Below are positions 28,272 to 38,065 of a stretch of 64,000 nt of DNA, piece by piece. The position numbers were made by a program, and so were the translations under genes. How positions within the stretch are numbered: position 1 is the stretch's first letter; each line of letters begins with the position of its first letter. Source of the stretch: Cytophagales bacterium (GTDB lineage Bacteria; Bacteroidota; Bacteroidia; Cytophagales; Cyclobacteriaceae); NCBI GenBank assembly GCA_020402945.1, contig JADBYQ010000052.1:42834-106833 (forward strand), read 5' to 3'. The notes beneath the pieces were generated by a model that had not been told where the DNA came from, did no database searches, and saw nothing but the letters and a program-made list of their open reading frames with translations.

Positions 28272-30554
28272 ATGCGAAAACTATACCTTTTGTGGCCTAG
28301 GCTGATCTATTCATTTCCTATACAGCTATTGCTAAACAATTTTAGAAGAAACATCGTCCTGATGATATGCTGGGTGCTTCTTTTTGCCATGATGACGGGA
28401 AAATTTGGCAAATACCTTGGCATCCCCTATTTGTTCCTCGATCCAGAATATCTTAATCAAGTAAACTTCATGAGTTTTTTCTGGTTGGGCCTTCTTTCCG
28501 CAGGGTTTGCGATGGCTTTCCACATTACTTGCTATATCTCCGATGGACACCGTTTTTCATTTGTCGGCACCTTGCCTAGCCCCTTCCGCAAATTTGTTAT
28601 CAACAACAGTATTATCCCAATTGTTTTTTTAGTCGTCTATATATACCAAGTGATTGTGTTTCAAATACACAACGAGCATTGTTCAACAGGTCAACTTATT
28701 TCCAGAATCGGTGGATTTTTGGTTGGATATGTTTTTATGACTTTTCTTTTTTCCCTCTACTTCAAGTTTACTAACAAAGATATCTTCAGGTACATGGTTT
28801 GCCGAATTGATGAAAAAATCAAAGACAATGTAAAAGTAACTCGGGCTAGTGCGATGAAAAAACTTGACATCGCCCGCAAGAAACAAGTCCGAGTAGACCG
28901 TTATATAAGTAGTAACTTATCGATAAAACCGGTTGAAGATATCAACTTCTTTGATCGCTCTACGGTGCTACAGGTATTCGATCAAAATCATTTCAATCTC
29001 GTCATTATTGAACTTTTTATTTTCTTCATGGTGACGATTCTTGGAATCTTTAAAGATTACCCAGCCTTTCAGTTACCTGCAGCCGCCAGCTTTATGACTT
29101 TCCTGACTATTTTCGTTATGCTCTTTGGTGCATTCTCCTATTGGTTTGGCGGTTGGTCATCTACTGTGGGATTAATTGTTTTTCTAGTCATTAACTTTTT
29201 GGTGGGCGATGATTTCTTTTCAAAAAAATATCAGGCTTTTGGGATGGATTACAGTATGATGGCATCGCCATATAATTCAGCGGTGATTCAGCAGCAGATA
29301 GATAGCGCATCCATCGAACAAGACCGAGCAGCTACATTGGTTCAATTAGAAAACTGGAAAAATAAGTTCGTTGGGCAAGACAAGCCGAAGCTCGTACTAT
29401 TGTGCGCAAGCGGGGGCGGCAAGAGAGCTGCCCTATGGACGCTCAACGCCTTGCAACAAGCAGATAGCTTGACCAAGGGTAAGTTAATGGAAAATGCGGT
29501 GCTCATTACAGGCGCATCGGGTGGACTGATTGGGGCCAGCTATTTCCGCGAACTGGTACTAAGAAAAAAACTAGGAGAACCTATACAACCCTACGCCAAT
29601 ATTCATCGTCAACGAATATCTACCGACAATTTGAACCCCCTCATTTTTAGCCTCCTTGCCAACGATCTATTTGTTGGATTTACGAAATTCAACTATGGTG
29701 GACTGTCTTATCAGCGAGATCGAGCCTACACCTTTGAAGATCAACTTAATCAAATTACCGAGGGGCTGATGGATCGACCTATTGTATCATACAATCAGTA
29801 CGAAACGGCAGGTATTATCCCACTTCTAATATTATCTCCTACTGTCATAAACGATGGACGTAAAATCTACATCGCTTCCCGTCCCATTGGATTTATGAAT
29901 GCAGAGCTTGAAAATTTTAGCGACTACAACACGGAGAAAGTGAGCGGAGTTGATTTTCATCGATTTTTTAAAGATCAAGGCGCTGAAAACCTGCGCTTTC
30001 TTTCAGCACTGCGGATGAGTGCCACTTTTCCTTATATTACACCAAATACTACACTTCCAACCAACCCGCCAATTCAAATGATGGACGCGGGCATCTCGGA
30101 TAACTTTGGCCTCTCCGATGCAGTAAGGTTCGTTTATGCATTTAGGGATTGGATAACCAAAAATACCTCGGGCGTAATTTTCGTTTCCATTCGCGATTCA
30201 CCCAAACTGCATACTATTGCAGAGAAGAAAGGCCAAACCATTTTGGACGCTGTGACTCAGCCAATTAGTTCGGTCTACAACAATTTCGAGAATTTTCAAG
30301 ACATAACCAGCGACTTGCTTATAGGTCAGGCACATTCATGGCTGAACGCGCCTATTGATCGAGTCGATATCCAATATCAAGCAGAAAGCTACCTAGATCT
30401 ACTGCAAGGAATGGATAGTATCCGTCAAAACAATGCGCGAGCTTCACTAAGCTGGAGGTTGACAACCCGTGAAAAAGAAGGTATCGTTTCCAACATCAAC
30501 TCCGAAAAGAATAAAATCGAATTGAAAAAACTCAAATTTTTGTTAAGCAATTGA
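28272..30554 (+). CDS. Membrane-anchored patatin-like phospholipase family protein
   Basis: ORF 28194..30554, start at 28272 likely (MRKLYLLWPRL). Several N-terminal TM helices; CASGGGKRAALWTL, GASGG nucleophile, DAGISDNFGL. Confidence 0.87.
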   Translation: MRKLYLLWPRLIYSFPIQLLLNNFRRNIVLMICWVLLFAMMTGKFGKYLGIPYLFLDPEYLNQVNFMSFFWLGLLSAGFAMAFHITCYISDGHRFSFVGTLPSPFRKFVINNSIIPIVFLVVYIYQVIVFQIHNEHCSTGQLISRIGGFLVGYVFMTFLFSLYFKFTNKDIFRYMVCRIDEKIKDNVKVTRASAMKKLDIARKKQVRVDRYISSNLSIKPVEDINFFDRSTVLQVFDQNHFNLVIIELFIFFMVTILGIFKDYPAFQLPAAASFMTFLTIFVMLFGAFSYWFGGWSSTVGLIVFLVINFLVGDDFFSKKYQAFGMDYSMMASPYNSAVIQQQIDSASIEQDRAATLVQLENWKNKFVGQDKPKLVLLCASGGGKRAALWTLNALQQADSLTKGKLMENAVLITGASGGLIGASYFRELVLRKKLGEPIQPYANIHRQRISTDNLNPLIFSLLANDLFVGFTKFNYGGLSYQRDRAYTFEDQLNQITEGLMDRPIVSYNQYETAGIIPLLILSPTVINDGRKIYIASRPIGFMNAELENFSDYNTEKVSGVDFHRFFKDQGAENLRFLSALRMSATFPYITPNTTLPTNPPIQMMDAGISDNFGLSDAVRFVYAFRDWITKNTSGVIFVSIRDSPKLHTIAEKKGQTILDAVTQPISSVYNNFENFQDITSDLLIGQAHSWLNAPIDRVDIQYQAESYLDLLQGMDSIRQNNARASLSWRLTTREKEGIVSNINSEKNKIELKKLKFLLSN

Positions 30555-31535
30555 GCGCATTACCGACTCAATAGCAATTGTTTGAGCGCACTTAAAGTGA
30601 CCCTTCGGGCAGTCTTTAAATCCATGTAACCCGCAAGGACGACAATCCAATTTTTCTTTTGTTTCTATAACTGTAGAATTGCTCGACAAAGGACCAAAAC
30701 CAAATGATGGAACGGTAGAACAATAGATCACCGTAACCGGTGCATTCATAGCCGAAGCAAGGTGCATGGGTGCTGAGTCATTCACAAAATTCATCTGCGC
30801 ATTTCTCATCAACGCAGCCGACTGCAAAAAACTGAGTTTACCCGATAAATTGATCACCGATGAAACCCCAGACGCTAATCGAATGGATTCACATACAATA
30901 TGATCGCTGGGGGCACCTAACAGGTAAATCGACTTCACTAGTTTATGATTACATCGAATGAATTCGATCCATTTCTCTGTAGGCCACTGTTTTGTAAACC
31001 AAACCGAAGTCGGAGCAATACAGTAGTAAGACGATGTTTGATATCCTCTTATGAAATCATTGTCACCAGTAGAGGGATAGAGACGAGGCATTGCGGTTCT
31101 GCTATCCGTTAGTGGTTCTATTAACTTTTGGTTACGTTCGATTTCATGGAGATGACCAATTTGGTGTTTTATTTTAGAAGTAAATGAAAACGAGAATGGA
31201 TTTTTATCAAATCCAATTTTAGTCTTGGCACCAGAAAAAAGTGTGATTATACCAGTTGTCGCAAAACGTTGAACATTGAGCAGCACCTCATATTTTGTTC
31301 TGCGTATTTTCCGAATCAACAAAAAAAGATTTCGATACTTTTTCTGTTTATCAAAAACAATTACTTCTCGAACAAATGGATGATTGACCAACAATGATTC
31401 ATTTCCTTTTCTGAGCAGAAAATCTATAGTTGCATCGGGGTAGAATTGATGAATTTTCTCTACGAGTGCCGTGGCCAAGATCACATCACCAATAAAAGCC
31501 GTTTGAATAACCAAAAAAGATTTCGGTCGCTCCAC
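30543..31535 (-). CDS. Glycosyltransferase family 9 (ADP-heptose:LPS heptosyltransferase-like)
   Basis: FLVIQTAFIGDVILATALVEKIHQFYP, APTSVWFTKQWP, NDSAPMHLASAMNAPVTVIYCST. Confidence 0.92.
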   Translation of the reverse strand: MERPKSFLVIQTAFIGDVILATALVEKIHQFYPDATIDFLLRKGNESLLVNHPFVREVIVFDKQKKYRNLFLLIRKIRRTKYEVLLNVQRFATTGIITLFSGAKTKIGFDKNPFSFSFTSKIKHQIGHLHEIERNQKLIEPLTDSRTAMPRLYPSTGDNDFIRGYQTSSYYCIAPTSVWFTKQWPTEKWIEFIRCNHKLVKSIYLLGAPSDHIVCESIRLASGVSSVINLSGKLSFLQSAALMRNAQMNFVNDSAPMHLASAMNAPVTVIYCSTVPSFGFGPLSSNSTVIETKEKLDCRPCGLHGFKDCPKGHFKCAQTIAIESVMRSIA

Positions 31536-31540
31536 TACTT

Positions 31541-32071
31541 TTAATTTTCTGATTTATAGTAGGTGACAGCTTTGGAGATAATCTCGAGTGCAATTTCTTG
31601 TCCCTGAAACTCAGGCACGGTAACCACTTTGTTTTCAAGTTTTTTATAGCTCTCAAAAAACTCCTTCAGTTCTAACTTAAAATGAGCCGCCAATTCGCTG
31701 ATATCTCTTAAGTGTTTTGTGTTTGCATCGTTTTCTGCGACTGCCAGAATCTTGTCATCGGCCAATCCCTGATCGATCATACGCATCACCCCTACCACGC
31801 GCGCTGGAACTAAACACAAAGGTTGAATAGGCTCTCTACACAAAATCATAATGTCTAGCGGATCCATATCATCACCCAGTGTCTGTGGTATAAATCCATA
31901 ATTGGCGGGGTAGTACACCGCAGAGTAAAGAATTCGATCAAGCTTCAGTAAACCAGTTTCCTTATCTACTTCATACTTTGTTCTCATCCCGGTCGATATC
32001 TCAATAATCCCATTGACAAATTCAGGAGGGTTTGATCCGATAGGGGCTTCATGCCAAGGGTGTTTAATCAT
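31541..32071 (-). CDS. ppa: Inorganic diphosphatase
   Basis: MIKHPWHEAPIGSNPPEFVNGIIEISTGMRTKYEVDKETGLLKLDRILYSAVYYPANYGFIPQTLGDDMDPLDIMIL. Confidence 0.97.
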   Translation of the reverse strand: MIKHPWHEAPIGSNPPEFVNGIIEISTGMRTKYEVDKETGLLKLDRILYSAVYYPANYGFIPQTLGDDMDPLDIMILCREPIQPLCLVPARVVGVMRMIDQGLADDKILAVAENDANTKHLRDISELAAHFKLELKEFFESYKKLENKVVTVPEFQGQEIALEIISKAVTYYKSEN

Positions 32072-32096
32072 ACTTCGGTTTTTGAAGCAAGGTAAT

Positions 32097-32133
32097 AATA
32101 AAAAAAGTTGGCTGACAACTGGTGTCAGCCAAC
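32097..32133 (-). terminator. Rho-independent terminator of the adaptor/TolC operon
   Basis: GTTGGCTGACA-ACTGG-TGTCAGCCAAC (32107-32133), perfect 11-bp stem; on the minus strand followed by TTTTTTTATTATTA. Confidence 0.87.
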
Positions 32134-32163
32134 ATCTTCCATGTTTACTGTATCGTCTACGAC

Positions 32164-33549
32164 TTATTTTTTATCGTCCTTTTTATCATCCTTTTTCATG
32201 GCCTGCACAATTTTGTCACCATCCTTCAACCGTTTGGAAACAACCAGAAACGGACCCGTAACCACTTCCACGCTATCGGCAAGACCAGAGATGATTTCGA
32301 TGTTATCATAGTCGCTGATACCTGTCTTTACTTCCACCATTTTCGCTACGCCTTTGTCATTGACAAACACCACTACTTTGTCTTCCTTTTTCTCGACCTT
32401 TGCTTTATTGTCTGACACTTGAGGTTTTTCATCATCATCGTCTTTTGGTGGACCGCCCTCTGTTTTATTGTCTTTTTCGGTGTTGCGGGTAGTCACTGCC
32501 GTCAACGGAACAGACAACACATTATCTTTCTTGGTCGTAATAATTTCCACACTGGCAGTCATCCCCGGGCGGAAAGGGAAACGATTTCCTTGTTTGATTA
32601 AATCTTCATAGGAAGAACGAAGGATCAATATCCGAACTTCAAATTCCGTAATCGCATCGGCCGAGGTTTTATCGCGAGCTGTATTAGCAATATTGGTTAC
32701 AATTCCCTTAAACTGCTTTTCCGTGCTGGCATAAGAGTCTACATCGATCAAAACTGTGTCATTCAAATGAACCCGAACGATATCATTTTCATTCACGTTC
32801 ACACGAACCTCCATCTTGTTAAGGTCAGCAATACGAAGCATTTCAGTTCCTGTCATCTGCGCTGTTCCAACAACTCGTTCTCCTTTTTTAACGTTAAGTT
32901 TTGACACGATACCTTTCATAGGTGCATACACAGTTGTCCTTCTCACGTTCTCAGCCGATTCTCTAACGGTAGCGTTCGAACTGTTCACCACATATTTAGC
33001 TGCTTCCAGTCCTTGTGTTGCCGACCTTAAATCATTTTGAGCCACCTTATAATTCTGTTGCGCAAGCTGCCAATCTGCTTCTGAAATTACCTTTTCGTTC
33101 CAGAGCTTTTCTTGTCTTTTATAATCTTGCTCAGAGCGCATGAAAGTTGCCTCCGCCCTCGACAAAGAAGCTCTTGAAGATTCCAGATTTGCTTTTTGCT
33201 GGCTGAGCAAAGCCTCCGACCTCTCTAACTGACTGAGCCATACATCAGGCCTAATTTTTACCAACACTTTTCCGGTTGAAACAGAATCTCCGTCTTGAAC
33301 ATTCAACTCAATAATTTCTCCAGATACTTCAGGTGCCAATTTCACTTCGATCACAGGTTGAACAGTGCCCGAAGCACTTACTTTTTCTGTAATGGATGTC
33401 TTCTTTGACTTTGTGAACTCCACCTCCAAATCGCGCGATTTGCCTATCCATCCCTGGGACTTGCCTAGCACTAAAAAGATGATGAGGAAAACAACGATTC
33501 CAATTCCCCAGTAAAGGAGCTTGTTAGATTTTTTCTTTTGCTTTGCCAT
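32164..33549 (-). CDS. Efflux periplasmic adaptor subunit (HlyD/MacA-like)
   Basis: Single N-terminal TM, VQPVIEVKLAPEVSGEIIELNVQDGDSVSTGKVLVKI, long coiled coil, charged insert and KKDDKKDDKK tail. Confidence 0.92.
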   Translation of the reverse strand: MAKQKKKSNKLLYWGIGIVVFLIIFLVLGKSQGWIGKSRDLEVEFTKSKKTSITEKVSASGTVQPVIEVKLAPEVSGEIIELNVQDGDSVSTGKVLVKIRPDVWLSQLERSEALLSQQKANLESSRASLSRAEATFMRSEQDYKRQEKLWNEKVISEADWQLAQQNYKVAQNDLRSATQGLEAAKYVVNSSNATVRESAENVRRTTVYAPMKGIVSKLNVKKGERVVGTAQMTGTEMLRIADLNKMEVRVNVNENDIVRVHLNDTVLIDVDSYASTEKQFKGIVTNIANTARDKTSADAITEFEVRILILRSSYEDLIKQGNRFPFRPGMTASVEIITTKKDNVLSVPLTAVTTRNTEKDNKTEGGPPKDDDDEKPQVSDNKAKVEKKEDKVVVFVNDKGVAKMVEVKTGISDYDNIEIISGLADSVEVVTGPFLVVSKRLKDGDKIVQAMKKDDKKDDKK

Positions 33550-33561
33550 TCGTAAAAAGTA

Positions 33562-34998
33562 TTAATAGTCTATTGGTTTACCTTGATAAAAGTCGAGTAC
33601 TTTCTTTTTGAAGATCAAGTCATACTTAGCTCTCACCTGATCTGATTTAGCTTGAAATAAATTATTCTCTGACACTTGATAATCTACGTAGTTGGAAGCT
33701 CCAGCATCATAGCGCTGTTTTGTCATACGAAAAGCTTCTTCGCGGGCCTTCACTGCTTTCGCAGAAGAGGCAAAGGTTTTGGCGGCAGCCGTAGCATCAT
33801 TGTGTGCTGTTTCAATGGCTTGGCGAAGTCTGTTTTCTACATCGGTTAAGTTGATGAATGCTTGCTCTTTGGTAACCTTATTTCTTAACACGTTTGCCCT
33901 CGCATTGAATGCATTAAAGACAGGAATGGTTAGCCCAATTGACACCGTTTGTGCAATATTATCTGATATCTGATTGTTAAAAGGTTTTTCAACTATTTCA
34001 CCTCCAATTGTGGCAGACCTAAAAGATCTAACAACTTGGGTTTGATCGTTCCCCAAGTAGCCAATAACCGGACTTGGGTCAATGATGCCATTTTGAAAAA
34101 TCTTTGCTGCACTTGAATAATTGGTAAATGCCCCTGCATTTAAATTCAAGCGTGGGTACAGGCTTCCTCTTGCAGCCTTGAGTGCATAATTGGCACTCTC
34201 GGTACGGTAAACAGCTGCTTTTATTTCTGGAAGATTCTGCTTTGCTAAGTCATAGATTTGCTCGGTGGTCTGATCTAGTGATAAATCCTCTACGGTTAGT
34301 GCAGGCACCTCTACTTCCATTTCAGTTGACGCTGGTAATTGCAAAGACTGTTTCAATTGAAGAAGTGATAAGTTGTAGTTATTCTCCCGCTGAATGAGGT
34401 TGAGTTCGTTAGTCGCATCTTGTGCCTCTAAATCGAGTACGTTACCCAGCGGAACGGAGCCGGCTTGTTCCAATTTTTTAGTTCGTTCCAATTGTTGTTG
34501 AGTTGTCTTCAATTGAAACTGTGCGTTTTGAAGAAGCTCTTGATTAAAAATAACAGAAGTGTAAAAAGTAATTACAGAAAGTATCACATCGTTCTTTGCC
34601 TTAGTCAGATCATTTTCGGCTGCTGCCTTATCGTTAACACTTTGCTTGATGGTGTTCAATACTCGAAATGCATTAAAAAGCAAAAGGTTAGCGTTTGCAT
34701 TCGCATTCGCATTATTAATTTGTTGATCAATGAATAGGTTGGTGGTTGGGTCAATTGAACGGCCAAAGTTTGCGCCCCCGGAACCTGACACATTGAGGGA
34801 AGGCAACATCGTATACCTGGATTGATCCAAAGTAATGTCTGCATTGCGCAAGCCAAGCGCACTTCTCTTTACCGTTAAGTTATTTTGTAGTGCAATCTCA
34901 ATACATTCTTTCAGTGTGTAAACCTTTTTGCCGCTTTGGGCAAAAGAGAGAGAGAACAAAAAAACAAAAACAAGTGTTGCTGTAAAATTCTTACTCAT
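33562..34998 (-). CDS. TolC family outer membrane protein
   Basis: Signal peptide, YTLKECIEIALQNNLTVKRSALGLRNADITLDQSRYTMLPSLN, YDAGASNYVDYQVSENNLFQAKSDQ. Confidence 0.93.
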   Translation of the reverse strand: MSKNFTATLVFVFLFSLSFAQSGKKVYTLKECIEIALQNNLTVKRSALGLRNADITLDQSRYTMLPSLNVSGSGGANFGRSIDPTTNLFIDQQINNANANANANLLLFNAFRVLNTIKQSVNDKAAAENDLTKAKNDVILSVITFYTSVIFNQELLQNAQFQLKTTQQQLERTKKLEQAGSVPLGNVLDLEAQDATNELNLIQRENNYNLSLLQLKQSLQLPASTEMEVEVPALTVEDLSLDQTTEQIYDLAKQNLPEIKAAVYRTESANYALKAARGSLYPRLNLNAGAFTNYSSAAKIFQNGIIDPSPVIGYLGNDQTQVVRSFRSATIGGEIVEKPFNNQISDNIAQTVSIGLTIPVFNAFNARANVLRNKVTKEQAFINLTDVENRLRQAIETAHNDATAAAKTFASSAKAVKAREEAFRMTKQRYDAGASNYVDYQVSENNLFQAKSDQVRAKYDLIFKKKVLDFYQGKPIDY

Positions 34999-34999
34999 A

Positions 35000-35677
35000 T
35001 CAACGATTGATGTCTGGTATATAAATTACTTCTTTTATCCAACTGAGACTCTGCAAGTACTCAAATGTTACAGGCTTGATGCCTGAATCCATTTCAATTA
35101 CCTGGCAAGCCAAATCATTTTTTCCTTTTCTCGACACCGACATGGTGGCAATATTGCAGTCATCGTGCGCGATAACATCAGCAATAAATGCAATGCTGCC
35201 TTTTACATCGGCCGCGAAGATAATAATCGTATGTAAATTGGCCGTAAAGTCAGCTTTAAATCCATTGATTTCGGCAATGTTTATCATGCCACCTCCACGA
35301 CTTTCTCCCAACACTTCGACCGTGCGATTACCTTTCGTTAGTTCTAGCCTAATGGTATTGGGGTGCATGGTCGATGCATTTCCAATGGACTTGAACCGGT
35401 AGGTCAAACCTTTTTCACTAGCTATTTCTATCGCGTCTTTAATTCGCTTGTCGTCAGTTGCAAAATCCATGAGGCCGGCCAAGATGGCTCGGTCGCTTCC
35501 GTGGCCTTCATAAGTACGCGCAAAGGAATTATAAAAAATGATCTCAGCTTGATCTGGTATGCCGCCCAAAACCTTAATTGCAGCCTTGGCAATCCTCACC
35601 ACCCCAGCAGTATGGGAACTGGACGGGCCAATCATAACCGGGCCAATCATATCAAAAACACTGCTTTTTTCAGACAT
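35000..35677 (-). CDS. sdaAB: L-serine ammonia-lyase, iron-sulfur-dependent, beta subunit
   Basis: SVFDMIGPVMIGPSSSHTAGVVRIAKAA; C-terminal ACT-like region DDCNIATMSVSRKGKNDLACQVIEMDSGI. Confidence 0.93.
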   Translation of the reverse strand: MSEKSSVFDMIGPVMIGPSSSHTAGVVRIAKAAIKVLGGIPDQAEIIFYNSFARTYEGHGSDRAILAGLMDFATDDKRIKDAIEIASEKGLTYRFKSIGNASTMHPNTIRLELTKGNRTVEVLGESRGGGMINIAEINGFKADFTANLHTIIIFAADVKGSIAFIADVIAHDDCNIATMSVSRKGKNDLACQVIEMDSGIKPVTFEYLQSLSWIKEVIYIPDINR

Positions 35678-35789
35678 ACGCGTTTTTAACGGAAGAAATC
35701 TAAAAAGGGTATTCTTTTGAGGGTATTTTTAACCCTGTTTCTGGTATTTCTTACGAGCGGCAAAAATAAGCTTTTCTTATCTCATAGGC

Positions 35790-36584
35790 CTAAACTGCAA
35801 TTGGCGCTTTGATTGAGGGATGCGATTGATAGTTTACAATCTCAAAATCTTCAAACCGATATTCAAAAATAGAATCTGGCTTACGCTTGATTTTTAGTTC
35901 GGGTAACGGAAACGGCTCTCTTGAAAGTTGAAGTTTGACCTGATCAAGATGATTGTTGTAGAGGTGCGTATCGCCACCTGTCCAAATAAATTCACCAACC
36001 TCTAGGTTACATTGTTGCGCAACCATATATGTTAAAAGTGCATAGCTTGCAATGTTAAAAGGGAGCCCCAAGAACACATCGGTACTTCGTTGAAGTAGCA
36101 TACATGATAACTTACCACCTGCCACATAAAATTGAAACAACGCGTGGCAAGGTGGCAAAGCCATTTTCTCTACATCTGCGGGGTTCCAAGCGGTGACAAT
36201 GTGCCGCCTTGAATCAGGGCTACTTTTAATTTGCTCAATAACTTTTGCTAACTGGTCTATTTTTTCACCATTGCCACCGGGCCAGGAACGCCATTGATAT
36301 CCATAGACCGGCCCCAGATTCCCATCCTTATCAGCCCACTCGTCCCAAATTGAAACACCATTATCCTTCAAATATTTAATGTTGGTGTCTCCGCTAATGA
36401 ACCACAAAAGTTCATGGATGATCGATCGTAGATGCAGTTTCTTTGTAGTAATCAGCGGAAATCCTTTTTGAAGATCGAATCGCATCTGGTATCCAAAAAC
36501 AGAAACTGTTCCAGTGCCTGTCCTGTCTGTCTTACAAATCCCGTTTTTAAGAATGTGTTCGAGTAAGTCGTGATATTCTTTCAT
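35790..36584 (-). CDS. thyA: Thymidylate synthase
   Basis: ORF 35790..36614, start [15 protein letters not shown] at 36584; [48 protein letters not shown]. Confidence 0.98.
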   Translation of the reverse strand: MKEYHDLLEHILKNGICKTDRTGTGTVSVFGYQMRFDLQKGFPLITTKKLHLRSIIHELLWFISGDTNIKYLKDNGVSIWDEWADKDGNLGPVYGYQWRSWPGGNGEKIDQLAKVIEQIKSSPDSRRHIVTAWNPADVEKMALPPCHALFQFYVAGGKLSCMLLQRSTDVFLGLPFNIASYALLTYMVAQQCNLEVGEFIWTGGDTHLYNNHLDQVKLQLSREPFPLPELKIKRKPDSIFEYRFEDFEIVNYQSHPSIKAPIAV

Positions 36585-37295
36585 TCTGTCATTAAGAATC
36601 AAAGTTAAAAACAAAAATCAAAATACCTTCTATACTAACTCACCAACCCCGCAGTGCTTATAAGCCGTTCCAATTTTTTTCAAGCAGCTTGTTCTTTCGT
36701 TCATATGTCGCCAAGTATAGCATCATGCCAGCCTTTTCAAAAGTGAATTCAACTACACGCACGCAACTTAGTCTAAGCTTTGTCGTCAATTCTAGTGAAA
36801 TCGGCTATTCATCACCATTTTTTAGAACTCTATTTTTCGCCCCTCACATCACCCAGCCTTAAGCCGAATCTGATAAAGTCATTTTTGAGTTGAAATCAAT
36901 CCCCTTTTTGGGGTGATACGTATGTCTCACACAGGTTTGTGTTTCTGATCCGGTGCGCTTCCAAAGCCGCCTCTTATCCCACGAAACCAAAGATGGAATG
37001 GAGATGAAACTTAAACCTTACTTTTCACCGAGCGATTGCGCAAATTTTGTTGCTGGTAGCATCGTCAGAAGCTTTTTGCAAGTGTGTTAGTTTTGCGTGT
37101 CGCAGTTACCCTGTTTTTTGCAAATAGGCACCAAGCAGTTAACTACTTCACTTCTGCCAATTGCCTTAAGCACGTTTCAATTGCCTCCTCCACTTTGTTC
37201 GTTGATGGATTCAGGAGAAAAAAATCCAGAAACTGTTTACCCAAACTCTTAGAAACTCTCTTCTACTTTGCTATCTTTAGCTCAATGTATAAACC

Positions 37296-37763
37296 ATGAA
37301 GGACTTTGAAACTTTCGACAGTGTGGAAGCACTGGATAGTGAATCGAAATACCTGATTCATAAGGCCAAAGAAGCCACCGCCCATTCGTATGCACCTTAC
37401 TCCAAATTTTGTGTAGGGGCTGCGCTCATCTTGGAAGACGACACCGTTGTGGTGGGTGGCAACCAGGAAAATGCCTCCTACCCTCTTTGCATGTGTGCCG
37501 AGCGGGTAGCCCTTTACGCTGCCGCTTCGCAGCACCCCGATAAACGAATTGTAAAAATGGCCATTATTGCCCACAAGAAAAACCACAAAGAGCTCATTCC
37601 AGCTGCATCATGCGGTGGGTGTCGGCAAGTGATGTTAGAATACGAACACAGGCAAAGAGCTGCCATCCAGATTGTGTTCTTGGCCAAGCCTGATGAGTGG
37701 GCTATTTGCGCGAGTGCAGCCACCTTGCTGCCGTTTGGTTTCACAAAAGACGCTTTTGGATAA
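37296..37763 (+). CDS. cdd: Cytidine deaminase
   Basis: AHSYAPYSKFCVGAALI, ENASYPLCMCAERVAL, SCGGCRQVMLEY (zinc-binding HAE/CxxC-type motifs). Confidence 0.95.
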   Translation: MKDFETFDSVEALDSESKYLIHKAKEATAHSYAPYSKFCVGAALILEDDTVVVGGNQENASYPLCMCAERVALYAAASQHPDKRIVKMAIIAHKKNHKELIPAASCGGCRQVMLEYEHRQRAAIQIVFLAKPDEWAICASAATLLPFGFTKDAFG

Positions 37764-38065
37764 TAAATAGCGCTAGCTCAAGGGTTTTCCTTTAATATGT
37801 CAGACTTAGTAACCATATTGGACTCTTTGAATGCCTGAACTCAAAATCAATAAAACCCTTTTCTTTGATTGTTAAGTGACTCATAATAAATAATTTGGCA
37901 ACAAAAATAAGTTGGCGCTTATGCCTGGCAATGAGAACTTCCCCCGTTTTTGCTTCGCTTACGGGGGGATTTAACTCGTGTAAGATTTCTTCCAGAATAA
38001 GGCCATCGAGCGACAATTGAAAACCTATTTTTGCTTTTCTTTGAAGAATAGCTAATACGACCAAC

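Noticed and set aside
34680-34720. GCATTC hexamer run in TolC gene (ANANANAN)
   Set aside because: Simple 6-bp coding repeat in frame; ordinary low complexity and not part of the 7-bp set.
37084-37299. 71-aa + ORF before cdd
   Set aside because: Overlaps the cdd start; composition not convincing.
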